43,554 nucleotides of DNA from Dactylosporangium sucinum. Lineage in GTDB: Bacteria; Actinomycetota; Actinomycetes; Mycobacteriales; Micromonosporaceae. Numbering within the stretch: position 1 is the first letter of the stretch; every line of letters begins with the position of its first letter. Shown in pieces: positions 8,799-16,060 of the stretch. The position numbers were made by a program, and so were the translations under genes. A model generated the notes under the pieces. It ran no database searches. It was given only the letters and a program-made list of their open reading frames with translations, and was not told where the DNA came from. The DNA lies in contig NZ_BMPI01000088.1 of assembly GCF_014647515.1 (NCBI RefSeq), positions 1-43,554 of the forward strand, given 5' to 3'.

Positions 8799-8816
8799 GT
8801 TTCGCAAAAGTTTCGC
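8799..8816 (+). repeat. Direct repeat GTTTCGC x2 at 11-bp period
   Basis: Two identical 7-mers (8799-8805, 8810-8816) separated by AAAA would face the same side of the helix, just upstream of the predicted -35. This could be an activator site, but chance is not excluded. Confidence 0.3.
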
Positions 8817-8834
8817 GACCGTATCGAACATCCC

Positions 8835-8864
8835 TTGACTTTCGGATGTTAGCGATCACATGAT
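8835..8864 (+). promoter_or_regulatory. Predicted promoter of the GH43/WxL genes
   Basis: A good -35 (TTGACT, 8835-8840) is followed after 18 bp by CATGAT (8859-8864), which keeps the key A2 and T6 of a -10. A LacI-type operator fills the spacer. The expected transcript starts near 8871 and has a leader of about 100 nt. Confidence 0.5.
8847..8860. promoter_or_regulatory. LacI/GalR-family operator overlapping GH43 promoter
   Basis: TGTTAGCGATCACA is a 14-bp imperfect palindrome with the CG centre and TGT/ACA ends of LacI/GalR operators. It differs by one base from the site at 21344-21357 (TGTTAGCGTTCACA). Its position inside the promoter spacer fits simple steric repression. Confidence 0.55.
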
Positions 8865-8969
8865 GAGGGCCCGTCGCATTCGTGTCCGGAGTGCCCGCCC
8901 TGTCGGAACCCGCCGACCTGGTCTCTCCGGCCGATGCCCCGCGTCCACATCAGCCCGGAGTCGCCGCTT

Positions 8970-11894
8970 ATGTTCATGGTGCTCGCTGCCGCATGGAAAC
9001 GCATTGCCACGATCCCGTCCGTCATGGTCGGGGCGCTGCTGTGTGCCGGTCTCGTGGCCACCGGCCCGGCGCACGCCGCCGACGGTTGGTCCCCGCGCTC
9101 CTCCTACACGTCGACCGACAAGGGCGACGGCACATATTCGGTACCGCTGCTGAACGCCGACGTGCCCGACATCAGCGTGGAACGCGTCCCGGCCGCCGCC
9201 AACCGCGAGGGCCGGGACATCTACTACATGATCAGCACGACGATGCACCTGAGCCCGGGCGCACCGATCATGAAGTCGTACGACCTCGTGAACTGGGAGA
9301 TCGTCAACTACGTCTTCGACCGGGCCAGCATCGGCGACGGCTTCTCCCTGCGCAACGGCCAGAACTCGTACGGCCAGGGCCAGTGGGCGTCGTCGCTGCG
9401 CTACCACGACGGCATGTTCTACGCCGTCTTCAACACCAACAACCTCGGCGGCGCGTACCTCTACCGCACCGACGACATCGAGAACGGCGCCTGGCAGCGG
9501 ACCGCCCTGGGGCGCGCCCTGCACGACCCGTCGCTGTTCTTCGACGTCGACGGCACGCCGTACATCTTCTACGGCTCCGGCGGCACGAGCGCCGTGCGGC
9601 TCAACGGCGACCTGACGGCCATCGCACAGGACTACCCGAACATCTTCACCGCGGGCGACTACGCCGGCCGGCCGTTCATCGGCGGCCTGTTCGAGGGCGC
9701 CCAGTTCTCCTACATCGACGGCTACTACTACTGCGTCATCATCACGTGGCCGTCGGGCCAGGGGCGCCAGGTCGTCATGTTCCGCTCGCGGGACCTGCTC
9801 GGGCGCTACACCTCGGCCGGGGGCGTGAACACCTACGAGGCGCGCGGCGTGCTCAACTCCAACGGGTTCGCCCAGGGCAGCCTCGTGCCGATCGCCCGCC
9901 AGGGGGGCGGCACCGACTGGTACGGCATGTTCTTCCGCGACACGTTCCCGGTCGGCCGCATCCCGGCGCTCATCCCGGCGACCTGGCAGGACGGCTGGCC
10001 GACCTTCGGCAACAACGGGGTCGTGCCCGTGGACGGCGTCTTCGCCAAGCCGATCCGGCTGACCCCGGAGCAGGAGCTGTTCGAGCGGCAGAAGTCGATC
10101 GTCGGCTCCGACGACTTCGACAACGACGCGCCGCACAAGGCGTACATGGACGAGCAGTGGACGATCCCGGCACCGCCCACCTACGACGACTCGCTCATCG
10201 GCGTCGAGCTCGTGCAGAACCCGGGCTTCGAGGCCGGGACCGTCTCGCCGTGGGCCGCCCAGTTCGGCGCCACCCTCGCCCTGGACACCACCGGCCCGGC
10301 GACCGGGGCGGCGGCGTTGCGGGTCGGCAACCGCACGCTCAACGGCTCGGGACCGAACCAGTACCTCAACGGCAAGCTGCAGCCGGGCCTCACCTACACC
10401 GTCTCCGCGAAGATCAAGTACGCGTCCGGGCCGGCCACCGTGCGGTTCAACCTCGCCGCGGACTGGGGCTCGGGCGTCCAGGTGATGGCCGCCGATGACG
10501 TGCCGGCCGGGCAGTGGACGACGGTGTCGGGCCAGTACACGGTCCCGGCGACGGCGAACGTCAACAACTTCAAGTTCGCCGTGGAGACGCCGTGGGCCAA
10601 CCCGCAGCCGGCGTCGTCGTCCGTCGAGTACCTCATCGACGACGTCTCGATCGTCGGGCAGGCGGCGACGACCGAGTACCCGGCCGCGGCGGAGATCGCC
10701 CCGAACGGCTCCCGGCTGGACCCGGTGTGGGAGTGGAACCACGCCCCCGACAACCGCTACTGGTCGCTGACCGACCGGGACGGCTGGCTGCGGCTGACGA
10801 ACGGCAAGGTCGTCACCGGCAAGTACATCTACACGAAGCTGTCCAACCGGTCCGAGCTGGCCTGGCTGGAGGAGGCCCGCAACATGCTCACGCAGCGCAC
10901 GTTCGGCCCCCGCCAGTCGGTCGAGACCAGGATGGACATCTCCGGCATGAAGGACGGCGACGTCGCCGGCCTGGCCGCCTACAACCGTGGCTTCTCGTAC
11001 GTGGCGGTCAAGCGCTCCGGCGGCGTGAACACGCTGGGCGTCGTCAACCGGGGCCAGCCGTTCGCGGTGGACCTCGACCAGACGACGCTCGAGAACTTCG
11101 TGCCCGGTACGACAGTGCCGCTGGGCAACGCCACCCAGGTGTACGTGAAGGCCGACCTCGACTTCGCATCGCCCGTCGGACAGCTGTGGACGACGTTCTC
11201 CTACAGCCTCGACGGGCAGCACTGGAGCCAGCTGGGCAACCGCGTCGGCCCGCAGGCACTGGACGGCAGCCTCGCCCACTTCATGGGCCACCGGGTCGGT
11301 CTGTTCAACTACGCGACGCAGCAGACCGGCGGACGCGTCGACTTCGACTACTTCAACCTCAGCGACACGCTGAGCGCCCAGAACCGGCCACTCGACACGA
11401 GCGCCCTCGACGCGGCCATCGCCTACGCGGGGACGCTGGACCCGCGGTCCTACCCGCAGGATGCCTGGGCCGCGATGCAGGACGCACTCGCCGGCGCAAC
11501 AGCGGCGCGCGCCGGGCAGTTCGGCACCCAGAACCAGATCGACGCCCCGGAACGCAAGCTCAGCTACCAGCTGGCCCGGCTCGGCGTCGTCAAGGCCGAT
11601 CCCGCGCTGCCCGTCACGGTCTCGGCGCAGGCCCGGTGCGTCGCCGGCAAGGCGTACGTCGCCGTGCAGGCCCGCAACGACCACGACGCGCCGGTGAACC
11701 TCACCCTGCAGACCCCGTACGGCGAGCGGTCGTTCACCGCCGTCGCGCCGGCCGGCAACGCCTACCAGCAGTTCGCCACGCGCGCCGGGTCGGTGCCGCC
11801 CGGCACGGTGACCGTCCGCGCCGCCGGGACCGTCGGCGGCAGGGACGTGACGACGGTCCGGACGGCCCAGTACACCGCCGTCAGCTGCGCCTGA
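8970..11894 (+). CDS. Large secreted GH43 enzyme: GH43-CBM4_9-GH43_C2-FIVAR-like-C-terminal module
   Basis: The ATG at 8970 is chosen for GGAG 9 nt upstream and for giving a normal signal peptide (ending GPAHAADGW); an upstream ATG at 8934 adds 12 unlikely residues. The product is 974 aa. An N-terminal GH43 propeller (about 55-400) shows base Asp67 (DVPDISVERV), the modulator Asp in LHDPSLFFD and the acid Glu in FEGAQFSY. A CBM4_9 (about 411-565) follows, then a concanavalin-like GH43_C2 domain (about 588-791), a helical FIVAR-like segment (about 808-870) and a two-cysteine beta module (880-974). GH43 enzymes with a C2 domain are mostly beta-xylosidases or arabinofuranosidases. The promoter region before it carries LacI-type operators. 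A hairpin separates it from the next GH43 gene. Confidence 0.9.
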   Translation: MFMVLAAAWKRIATIPSVMVGALLCAGLVATGPAHAADGWSPRSSYTSTDKGDGTYSVPLLNADVPDISVERVPAAANREGRDIYYMISTTMHLSPGAPIMKSYDLVNWEIVNYVFDRASIGDGFSLRNGQNSYGQGQWASSLRYHDGMFYAVFNTNNLGGAYLYRTDDIENGAWQRTALGRALHDPSLFFDVDGTPYIFYGSGGTSAVRLNGDLTAIAQDYPNIFTAGDYAGRPFIGGLFEGAQFSYIDGYYYCVIITWPSGQGRQVVMFRSRDLLGRYTSAGGVNTYEARGVLNSNGFAQGSLVPIARQGGGTDWYGMFFRDTFPVGRIPALIPATWQDGWPTFGNNGVVPVDGVFAKPIRLTPEQELFERQKSIVGSDDFDNDAPHKAYMDEQWTIPAPPTYDDSLIGVELVQNPGFEAGTVSPWAAQFGATLALDTTGPATGAAALRVGNRTLNGSGPNQYLNGKLQPGLTYTVSAKIKYASGPATVRFNLAADWGSGVQVMAADDVPAGQWTTVSGQYTVPATANVNNFKFAVETPWANPQPASSSVEYLIDDVSIVGQAATTEYPAAAEIAPNGSRLDPVWEWNHAPDNRYWSLTDRDGWLRLTNGKVVTGKYIYTKLSNRSELAWLEEARNMLTQRTFGPRQSVETRMDISGMKDGDVAGLAAYNRGFSYVAVKRSGGVNTLGVVNRGQPFAVDLDQTTLENFVPGTTVPLGNATQVYVKADLDFASPVGQLWTTFSYSLDGQHWSQLGNRVGPQALDGSLAHFMGHRVGLFNYATQQTGGRVDFDYFNLSDTLSAQNRPLDTSALDAAIAYAGTLDPRSYPQDAWAAMQDALAGATAARAGQFGTQNQIDAPERKLSYQLARLGVVKADPALPVTVSAQARCVAGKAYVAVQARNDHDAPVNLTLQTPYGERSFTAVAPAGNAYQQFATRAGSVPPGTVTVRAAGTVGGRDVTTVRTAQYTAVSCA
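11607..11891 (+). repeat. Shared C-terminal two-cysteine module, copy A
   Basis: Residues 880-974 start LPVTVSAQARC and end AVSCA. They match the C-terminus of the next GH43 protein (14075-14338), sharing AGKAYVAVQARNDHDAP and TPYG. It looks like an Ig-like beta domain closed by one disulfide. Confidence 0.8.
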
Positions 11895-11910
11895 CCCGCA
11901 TCCGTTGCCC

Positions 11911-11935
11911 CGGGGCCGGTCGACGGCCGGCCCCG
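11911..11935 (+). terminator. Hairpin between the two GH43 genes
   Basis: A 9-bp G+C stem (11911-11919 / 11927-11935) with a 7-nt loop lies 16 nt after the stop, with no T-tract. It may attenuate expression of the downstream genes instead of ending the transcript. Confidence 0.5.
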
Positions 11936-11971
11936 CGGTACCGCACACCCCAGCAACCAAGGAGGACGTAC

Positions 11972-14341
11972 GTGGTCCATCGCCTACGAAGAGCAGCGGC
12001 CGTGGCCGCCCTGCTCGCCGCCGGCCTTGTCGCCGCAGCCGCGCCGGCCCGGGCCGCCGACGAGAACCTCATCGTCAATGGCGGGTTCGAGAACGGCCTC
12101 ACCGGCTGGTTCGTCAACAACGGCAACGCCACCGACAGCGCCACCCTCTCATCGACCCCGGACGCCTACTCCGGCGCCAGCGCGGTGCTCGTCACCAGCC
12201 GCACGACCACCGGGTCCGGGCCGATGCAGGACCTCAGCGGCAAGGTGCAGGCCGGGCAGACCTACACCCTGACCGCCCGGATCAAGTACGAGAACGCCAA
12301 CGGTCCCGCGACGAAGCAGTTCTTCGCCACGATGCACTACGGCGGGGGTACCTACACCAACCTCGTCAGCGTCACCGCGACCAAGGGCCAGTGGGCCCAG
12401 TTCAGCGGCTCGTTCACGATCCCGTCCAGCCAGAGCGTCGCGACCGCGCGGCTGTTCTTCGAGACCCCGTGGACGTCGACGCCGTCGTCGGCGCCCGACA
12501 CGCACCTCATGGACTTCAAGCTCGACGACGTGTCGGTGGTCGGCGCGCCGCCACCCCCGGCGCCGTCGAAGACCGTCGAGGTCGTCGGCAAGCTCCCCGG
12601 TGAGCACAACCCGCTCATCGGGCACAAGTTCGGCGCCGACGGGTTCGGCTTCGTGCACGGCGGCCGGGTGTACATGTACATGACCAATGACACCCAGGGC
12701 TACGCGCCCGACCCGGTCACCGGCGTCTCCGCGGCCATCAACTACGGCAGCATCAACCAGATCACGCTGATCTCCTCCGACGACCTCGTGAACTGGACGG
12801 ACCACGGCGAGATCCAGGTCGCCGGCCCGACCGGCGCCGCACCGTTCACCAGCAACTCGTGGGCGCCCGGCGTGGCCATGAAGGTGGTCGACGGCCAGGA
12901 GAAGTTCTTCCTCTACTACGCCAACGGGGGCGGGTCGAGCAACGTCGTCACCGGTGCGTCGCCGCTCGGTCCGTGGACCAGCGAGCGCACGACCACGCTG
13001 ATCAACGGCAGCACCCCCGGCGCCGAGGCCGTCGCCTGGAAGTTCGACCCGGCGCCGCTCGTCGACGACGACGGCCAGGCCTACCTGTACTTCGGCGGGG
13101 GACCGGCCGCGACGAGCATGCCGGCCGCCGAGCGCTTCAACAACCCGAAGAACATCCGCGCGATCGAGCTCGCCGACGACATGGTCGCCACGCAGGGGTC
13201 GGCCGTCGTCGTCGACGCGCCGGTCGCCTTCGAGGCCGGGCACGTCTTCAAGCGCCAGGGCAAGTACTACTTCTCGTACTCCTCGCACTTCGGCGGCAGC
13301 GACTTCGGCGGCAACCAGACGCCGCTGCCCGGCTACCCCGGCGGCGGCCAGATCGGGTACATGATCTCCGACAGCCCGATGTCGTGGCCCAAGGAGACGT
13401 ACGCGGGCGTGCTGTTCCCGAACCAGTCGCAGTTCTTCGGCGCGGGCACGGGCGGCAACAACCACCAGTCGGTGTTCGAGTTCGAGGGCAGGTACTACTT
13501 CACCTACCACGCCCCGACGCTCAACAAGCGGATCACCGGCAACACGACCCAGGGGTACCGCAGCCCCCACATCCAGGAACTGACCTTCCACCCGGACGGC
13601 ACGATCCAGCAGGTCGTGGGCACCTACGCCGGCGTGGACCAGGTCCGGAACTTCAACCCGTACCGCGTGTTCGAGGCCGAGACGCTCGGGTGGAGCAAGG
13701 GCATCGCCACCGCCAGGATCGACGGCGGGTCCGCCCAGTTCGGTGCCTCGGCCCCGAACCTGGCCGTGCGCGACATCGACAACGGCGACTGGACGGCCCT
13801 GTCGTCGGTGGACTTCGGCACCGGCGGCGCCAGGAGCGTGACCGCGAAGGTGCGTGCGCTCGCTGCCGGGGCGCGGATCCAGGTGCGGCTCGACAGCGTC
13901 ACCGGTCCGGTGGCCGGCACGATCCCGGTCGGCGCGCCCACCGGCGAGTGGGCCGAGGTGACCGCCGCCCTCGACGGCGCCACCGGCGTGCACGACGTCT
14001 ACTTCACCTACGAGGGCCCGGCCGGCCAGGACCTCTTCGAGCTCGACTCCTGGACGTTCGACCGGCGGGCCGACCTGCCCGTCACCGTGAACGCCCAGAC
14101 CCGGTGCACCGCCGGGAAGGCCTACGTCGCGGTCCAGGCCCGCAACGACCACGACGCCCCGATCGACATCACGCTCGAGACGCCCTACGGGAACCGGACG
14201 TTCACCGGCGTGGCACCGGGCGCGAACGCCTACCAGTCGTTCGCCACCCGGTCCGCGTCGATCAGCGCCGGATCGGTCACGGTCCGAGCCGGCACCACGA
14301 CCGTCATCACCGCAGCCTATCCCGGCGCGACCTGCGCCTGA
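11972..14341 (+). CDS. Secreted GH43 enzyme: CBM4_9-GH43-CBM6-C-terminal module
   Basis: The GTG at 11972 follows an excellent ribosome-binding site (AAGGAGG, 11959-11965) and yields a 789-aa protein with a Sec signal peptide (cleavage near ARA-ADENL). The modules are CBM4_9 (about 31-192), a Pro-rich linker, GH43 (about 203-560), CBM6 (about 566-697, starting FEAETLGW) and the two-cysteine module (702-789) shared with the preceding gene. Catalytic carboxylates are the Asp in GADGFGFVHGG, the Asp in FDPAPLVDD and the Glu in FEAGHVF. GH43-CBM6 enzymes of this kind act on arabinoxylan or arabinan. Only 26 nt separate it from the WxL-like gene, suggesting one transcript. The GH43 assignment is firm; the exact specificity is open. 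Confidence 0.9.
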   Translation: MVHRLRRAAAVAALLAAGLVAAAAPARAADENLIVNGGFENGLTGWFVNNGNATDSATLSSTPDAYSGASAVLVTSRTTTGSGPMQDLSGKVQAGQTYTLTARIKYENANGPATKQFFATMHYGGGTYTNLVSVTATKGQWAQFSGSFTIPSSQSVATARLFFETPWTSTPSSAPDTHLMDFKLDDVSVVGAPPPPAPSKTVEVVGKLPGEHNPLIGHKFGADGFGFVHGGRVYMYMTNDTQGYAPDPVTGVSAAINYGSINQITLISSDDLVNWTDHGEIQVAGPTGAAPFTSNSWAPGVAMKVVDGQEKFFLYYANGGGSSNVVTGASPLGPWTSERTTTLINGSTPGAEAVAWKFDPAPLVDDDGQAYLYFGGGPAATSMPAAERFNNPKNIRAIELADDMVATQGSAVVVDAPVAFEAGHVFKRQGKYYFSYSSHFGGSDFGGNQTPLPGYPGGGQIGYMISDSPMSWPKETYAGVLFPNQSQFFGAGTGGNNHQSVFEFEGRYYFTYHAPTLNKRITGNTTQGYRSPHIQELTFHPDGTIQQVVGTYAGVDQVRNFNPYRVFEAETLGWSKGIATARIDGGSAQFGASAPNLAVRDIDNGDWTALSSVDFGTGGARSVTAKVRALAAGARIQVRLDSVTGPVAGTIPVGAPTGEWAEVTAALDGATGVHDVYFTYEGPAGQDLFELDSWTFDRRADLPVTVNAQTRCTAGKAYVAVQARNDHDAPIDITLETPYGNRTFTGVAPGANAYQSFATRSASISAGSVTVRAGTTTVITAAYPGATCA
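14075..14338 (+). repeat. Shared C-terminal two-cysteine module, copy B
   Basis: Residues 702-789 run from LPVTVNAQTRC to GATCA and are a close copy of the module at 11607-11891. One Cys sits near each end. It directly precedes the WxL-like gene. Confidence 0.8.
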
Positions 14342-14367
14342 CCCCCGACGACAAACGGAGCAATCGC

Positions 14368-14985
14368 ATGAACAAGTGGAACCGGCTGCTCGCCGCCGGC
14401 ACCGTCCTGGCCGGGGCGGTGGCACTGCCGTCGCCCGCCCTCGCGGAGCCGGGCGACGACGCCGACCTCCAGGTGACGGTCGACATCGCCGAGATCCGGG
14501 AACCCGGTGTCCTCGCCCTGTCCGTCGCGGGCAACGCCGTCGTGCTGACCGAGAACGGCTCGACCCTGCTGGTCCGGCAGTTCACCGGCACCCTGCCGAC
14601 GGTGACCGTCACCGACACCCGCACCGCGGACGAGGTGCCCGCCGGCGCCGGCTGGGCCGTGCTCGGCAGCGCCACCAGCTTCGTCGGCACCGCCGGCCAG
14701 GCCCCGATCACCGCCGACCACCTCGGCTGGAAGCCGCACCTCGTCGACGGCGGCGAGACCGGCCTGGTCACCGAGGGCGAAGAGGTCGTGACCGTCCTCG
14801 ACGACCCGACCCAGCCGGGCAACAACGTCGGCCTCACCGACCAGGAACTGCTGGTATCGGCGTACGACTCGGCGGCCGTCGCCGGCGACGCGTACGCCGT
14901 CGACGCCGACCTCTACCTGCGCACCCCGGCCGACGTCGCCGCCGGCCAGTACAGCTCGACCCTCACCCTCTCCCTGTTCGAGTAG
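14368..14985 (+). CDS. Secreted WxL-like cell-surface protein
   Basis: This 205-aa protein has a Sec signal peptide (residues 1-26, ending SPALA-EPG) and GGAG 7 nt before the ATG. The mature part is all-beta and low in Lys, with a central GAGWAVLGSATSF stretch (93-105) and ADHLGWKP (117-123). It ends with SSTLTLSLFE. This layout resembles actinobacterial relatives of WxL surface proteins, although a literal W-x-L motif is not present. The next gene encodes a DUF916 protein, the usual partner of WxL proteins, which supports the call. In Firmicutes, WxL proteins bind peptidoglycan and form surface complexes for plant polysaccharide use. The function here is inferred from this pairing and from the two GH43 enzymes just upstream. 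Confidence 0.68.
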   Translation: MNKWNRLLAAGTVLAGAVALPSPALAEPGDDADLQVTVDIAEIREPGVLALSVAGNAVVLTENGSTLLVRQFTGTLPTVTVTDTRTADEVPAGAGWAVLGSATSFVGTAGQAPITADHLGWKPHLVDGGETGLVTEGEEVVTVLDDPTQPGNNVGLTDQELLVSAYDSAAVAGDAYAVDADLYLRTPADVAAGQYSSTLTLSLFE

Positions 14986-14993
14986 CCGCGCCT

Positions 14994-15022
14994 CGGCGGG
15001 GGCCCTGACCGGGTCCCCGCCG
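14994..15022 (+). terminator. Hairpin between WxL-like and DUF916 genes
   Basis: A 12-bp G+C stem (14994-15005 / 15011-15022, one G-U pair) with a 5-nt loop sits 8 nt after the WxL-like stop. As the next gene is an obligate partner in known systems, this is likely a partial terminator setting the protein ratio. Confidence 0.55.
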
Positions 15023-15042
15023 GGCCCGCCGGAAGGATCGCC

Positions 15043-16041
15043 ATGCGCCGGATGCTCACGGCCCTCGCCGCCGTGGCCGTCGCCGTAGCCGCCGCGCCGG
15101 CCGCCGCCGCGGCGGACCCGGGCGGCACGACCCTGACGTGGACGGTCCAGCCGGCCGGCCAGAGCGGCCCGGACGGGCGCCGCTGGATCGAGCGCACGCT
15201 CGACCCGGGCCAGGCCGTCACCGAACACCTGGCGGTCCGCAACTTCAGCGACACCACCGTGGTCTTCGCGCTGAAGGCCGCCGACGGCTACCTCACCGAC
15301 AAGGGACGCTTCAACATGCTCCCGTCCGACCGGGCCTCGGTGGACGGCGGCACCTGGATCGCGGTCCAGGAGAAGGTCACGGTCGGGGCGAACGCGACCA
15401 CCGTGGTGCCGTTCACCATCACCGTGCCCAAGGATGCCGCCCCCGGCGACCACCCGGCCGGCATCGCGGCGACGGTCACGAGCGCCGGCGGCACGGTCAA
15501 CGTCGAGAGCCGGGTCGGCTTCCGGGTCATGACCCGCGTCAGCGGTACCGTCACCGCCTCGCTGCCGGTCAAGGACGTCACCGCCACGTACACACCCTCG
15601 TGGAACCCGTTCGCCGGCGGCACGCTCCGGGTCCGGTACACGCTGGCCAACGACGGTAACGTCTGGGCCACCGGGACGAGCCGGGTGGCGGTCGCCGGAC
15701 GGTTCACCACCACCGACGTCGAGGAACTGCTGCCCGGCGGAACCCGGACGGTCGAGTCCCGAGTCGGCGGCGTCTGGGCGCTCGGCCACCTGCGCACCAC
15801 CGTCGAGGTGACCCCGGCAATGCTCGGCGGTGACCAGGCCGGCGCGGACATCCGCCGGACCTCGGCCACCGTGACGACCTGGGCGCTGCCGTGGTCGCAA
15901 CTGGCCCTGGCGCTGCTCGTCGCCGTGCTCGTCCTCGGCGTTCGGACCGTCCGCCGGGAGCGCCGGCGGCGGCTCGCGCTGCTGCTCGACCGGGCCCGCG
16001 ACGAGGGCCGGGCGTCCGCCGTGGCGGCGCAGGGCTCGTGA
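15043..16041 (+). CDS. Membrane-anchored DUF916 (WxL-interacting) protein
   Basis: This 332-aa protein has a Sec signal peptide (cleavage after ~residue 24, AAAAADPG) and GGAAGG 6 nt before the ATG. It has a DUF916/WxLIP-type N-terminal domain (about 28-145; TLDPGQ...EHLAVRNFSDTT) and a second beta domain (about 150-275). One transmembrane helix (about 287-306) precedes a basic cytoplasmic tail rich in Arg. In Firmicutes, WxLIP proteins hold WxL proteins at the cell surface. Here it follows the WxL-like gene and would tether it to the membrane. It is convergent with the permease gene 19 nt downstream. The family call is good; the partnership is inferred from adjacency. Confidence 0.78.
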   Translation: MRRMLTALAAVAVAVAAAPAAAAADPGGTTLTWTVQPAGQSGPDGRRWIERTLDPGQAVTEHLAVRNFSDTTVVFALKAADGYLTDKGRFNMLPSDRASVDGGTWIAVQEKVTVGANATTVVPFTITVPKDAAPGDHPAGIAATVTSAGGTVNVESRVGFRVMTRVSGTVTASLPVKDVTATYTPSWNPFAGGTLRVRYTLANDGNVWATGTSRVAVAGRFTTTDVEELLPGGTRTVESRVGGVWALGHLRTTVEVTPAMLGGDQAGADIRRTSATVTTWALPWSQLALALLVAVLVLGVRTVRRERRRRLALLLDRARDEGRASAVAAQGS

Positions 16042-16060
16042 CCGTCGCCGCCGGCCGGGC

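Larger units (their letters stand above)
8494..8969. other. Intergenic control region before the two large GH43 genes
   Basis: This 476-bp gap has no credible gene and is clearly less G+C-rich than its surroundings. It holds an A+T-rich hairpin (8574-8607), a perfect 12-bp palindrome CGGCATATGCCG (8698-8709), a CebR-like box (8778-8791), a direct repeat GTTTCGC at one-turn spacing (8799-8816), and a promoter overlapped by a LacI-type operator (8835-8864). About 105 nt of likely 5' untranslated leader follow. Confidence 0.7.

Noticed and set aside
10514..11971. In-frame upstream extension of the second large GH43 gene
   Set aside because: It overlaps the previous GH43 gene. The GTG at 11972 has a near-perfect ribosome-binding site and starts a signal peptide.
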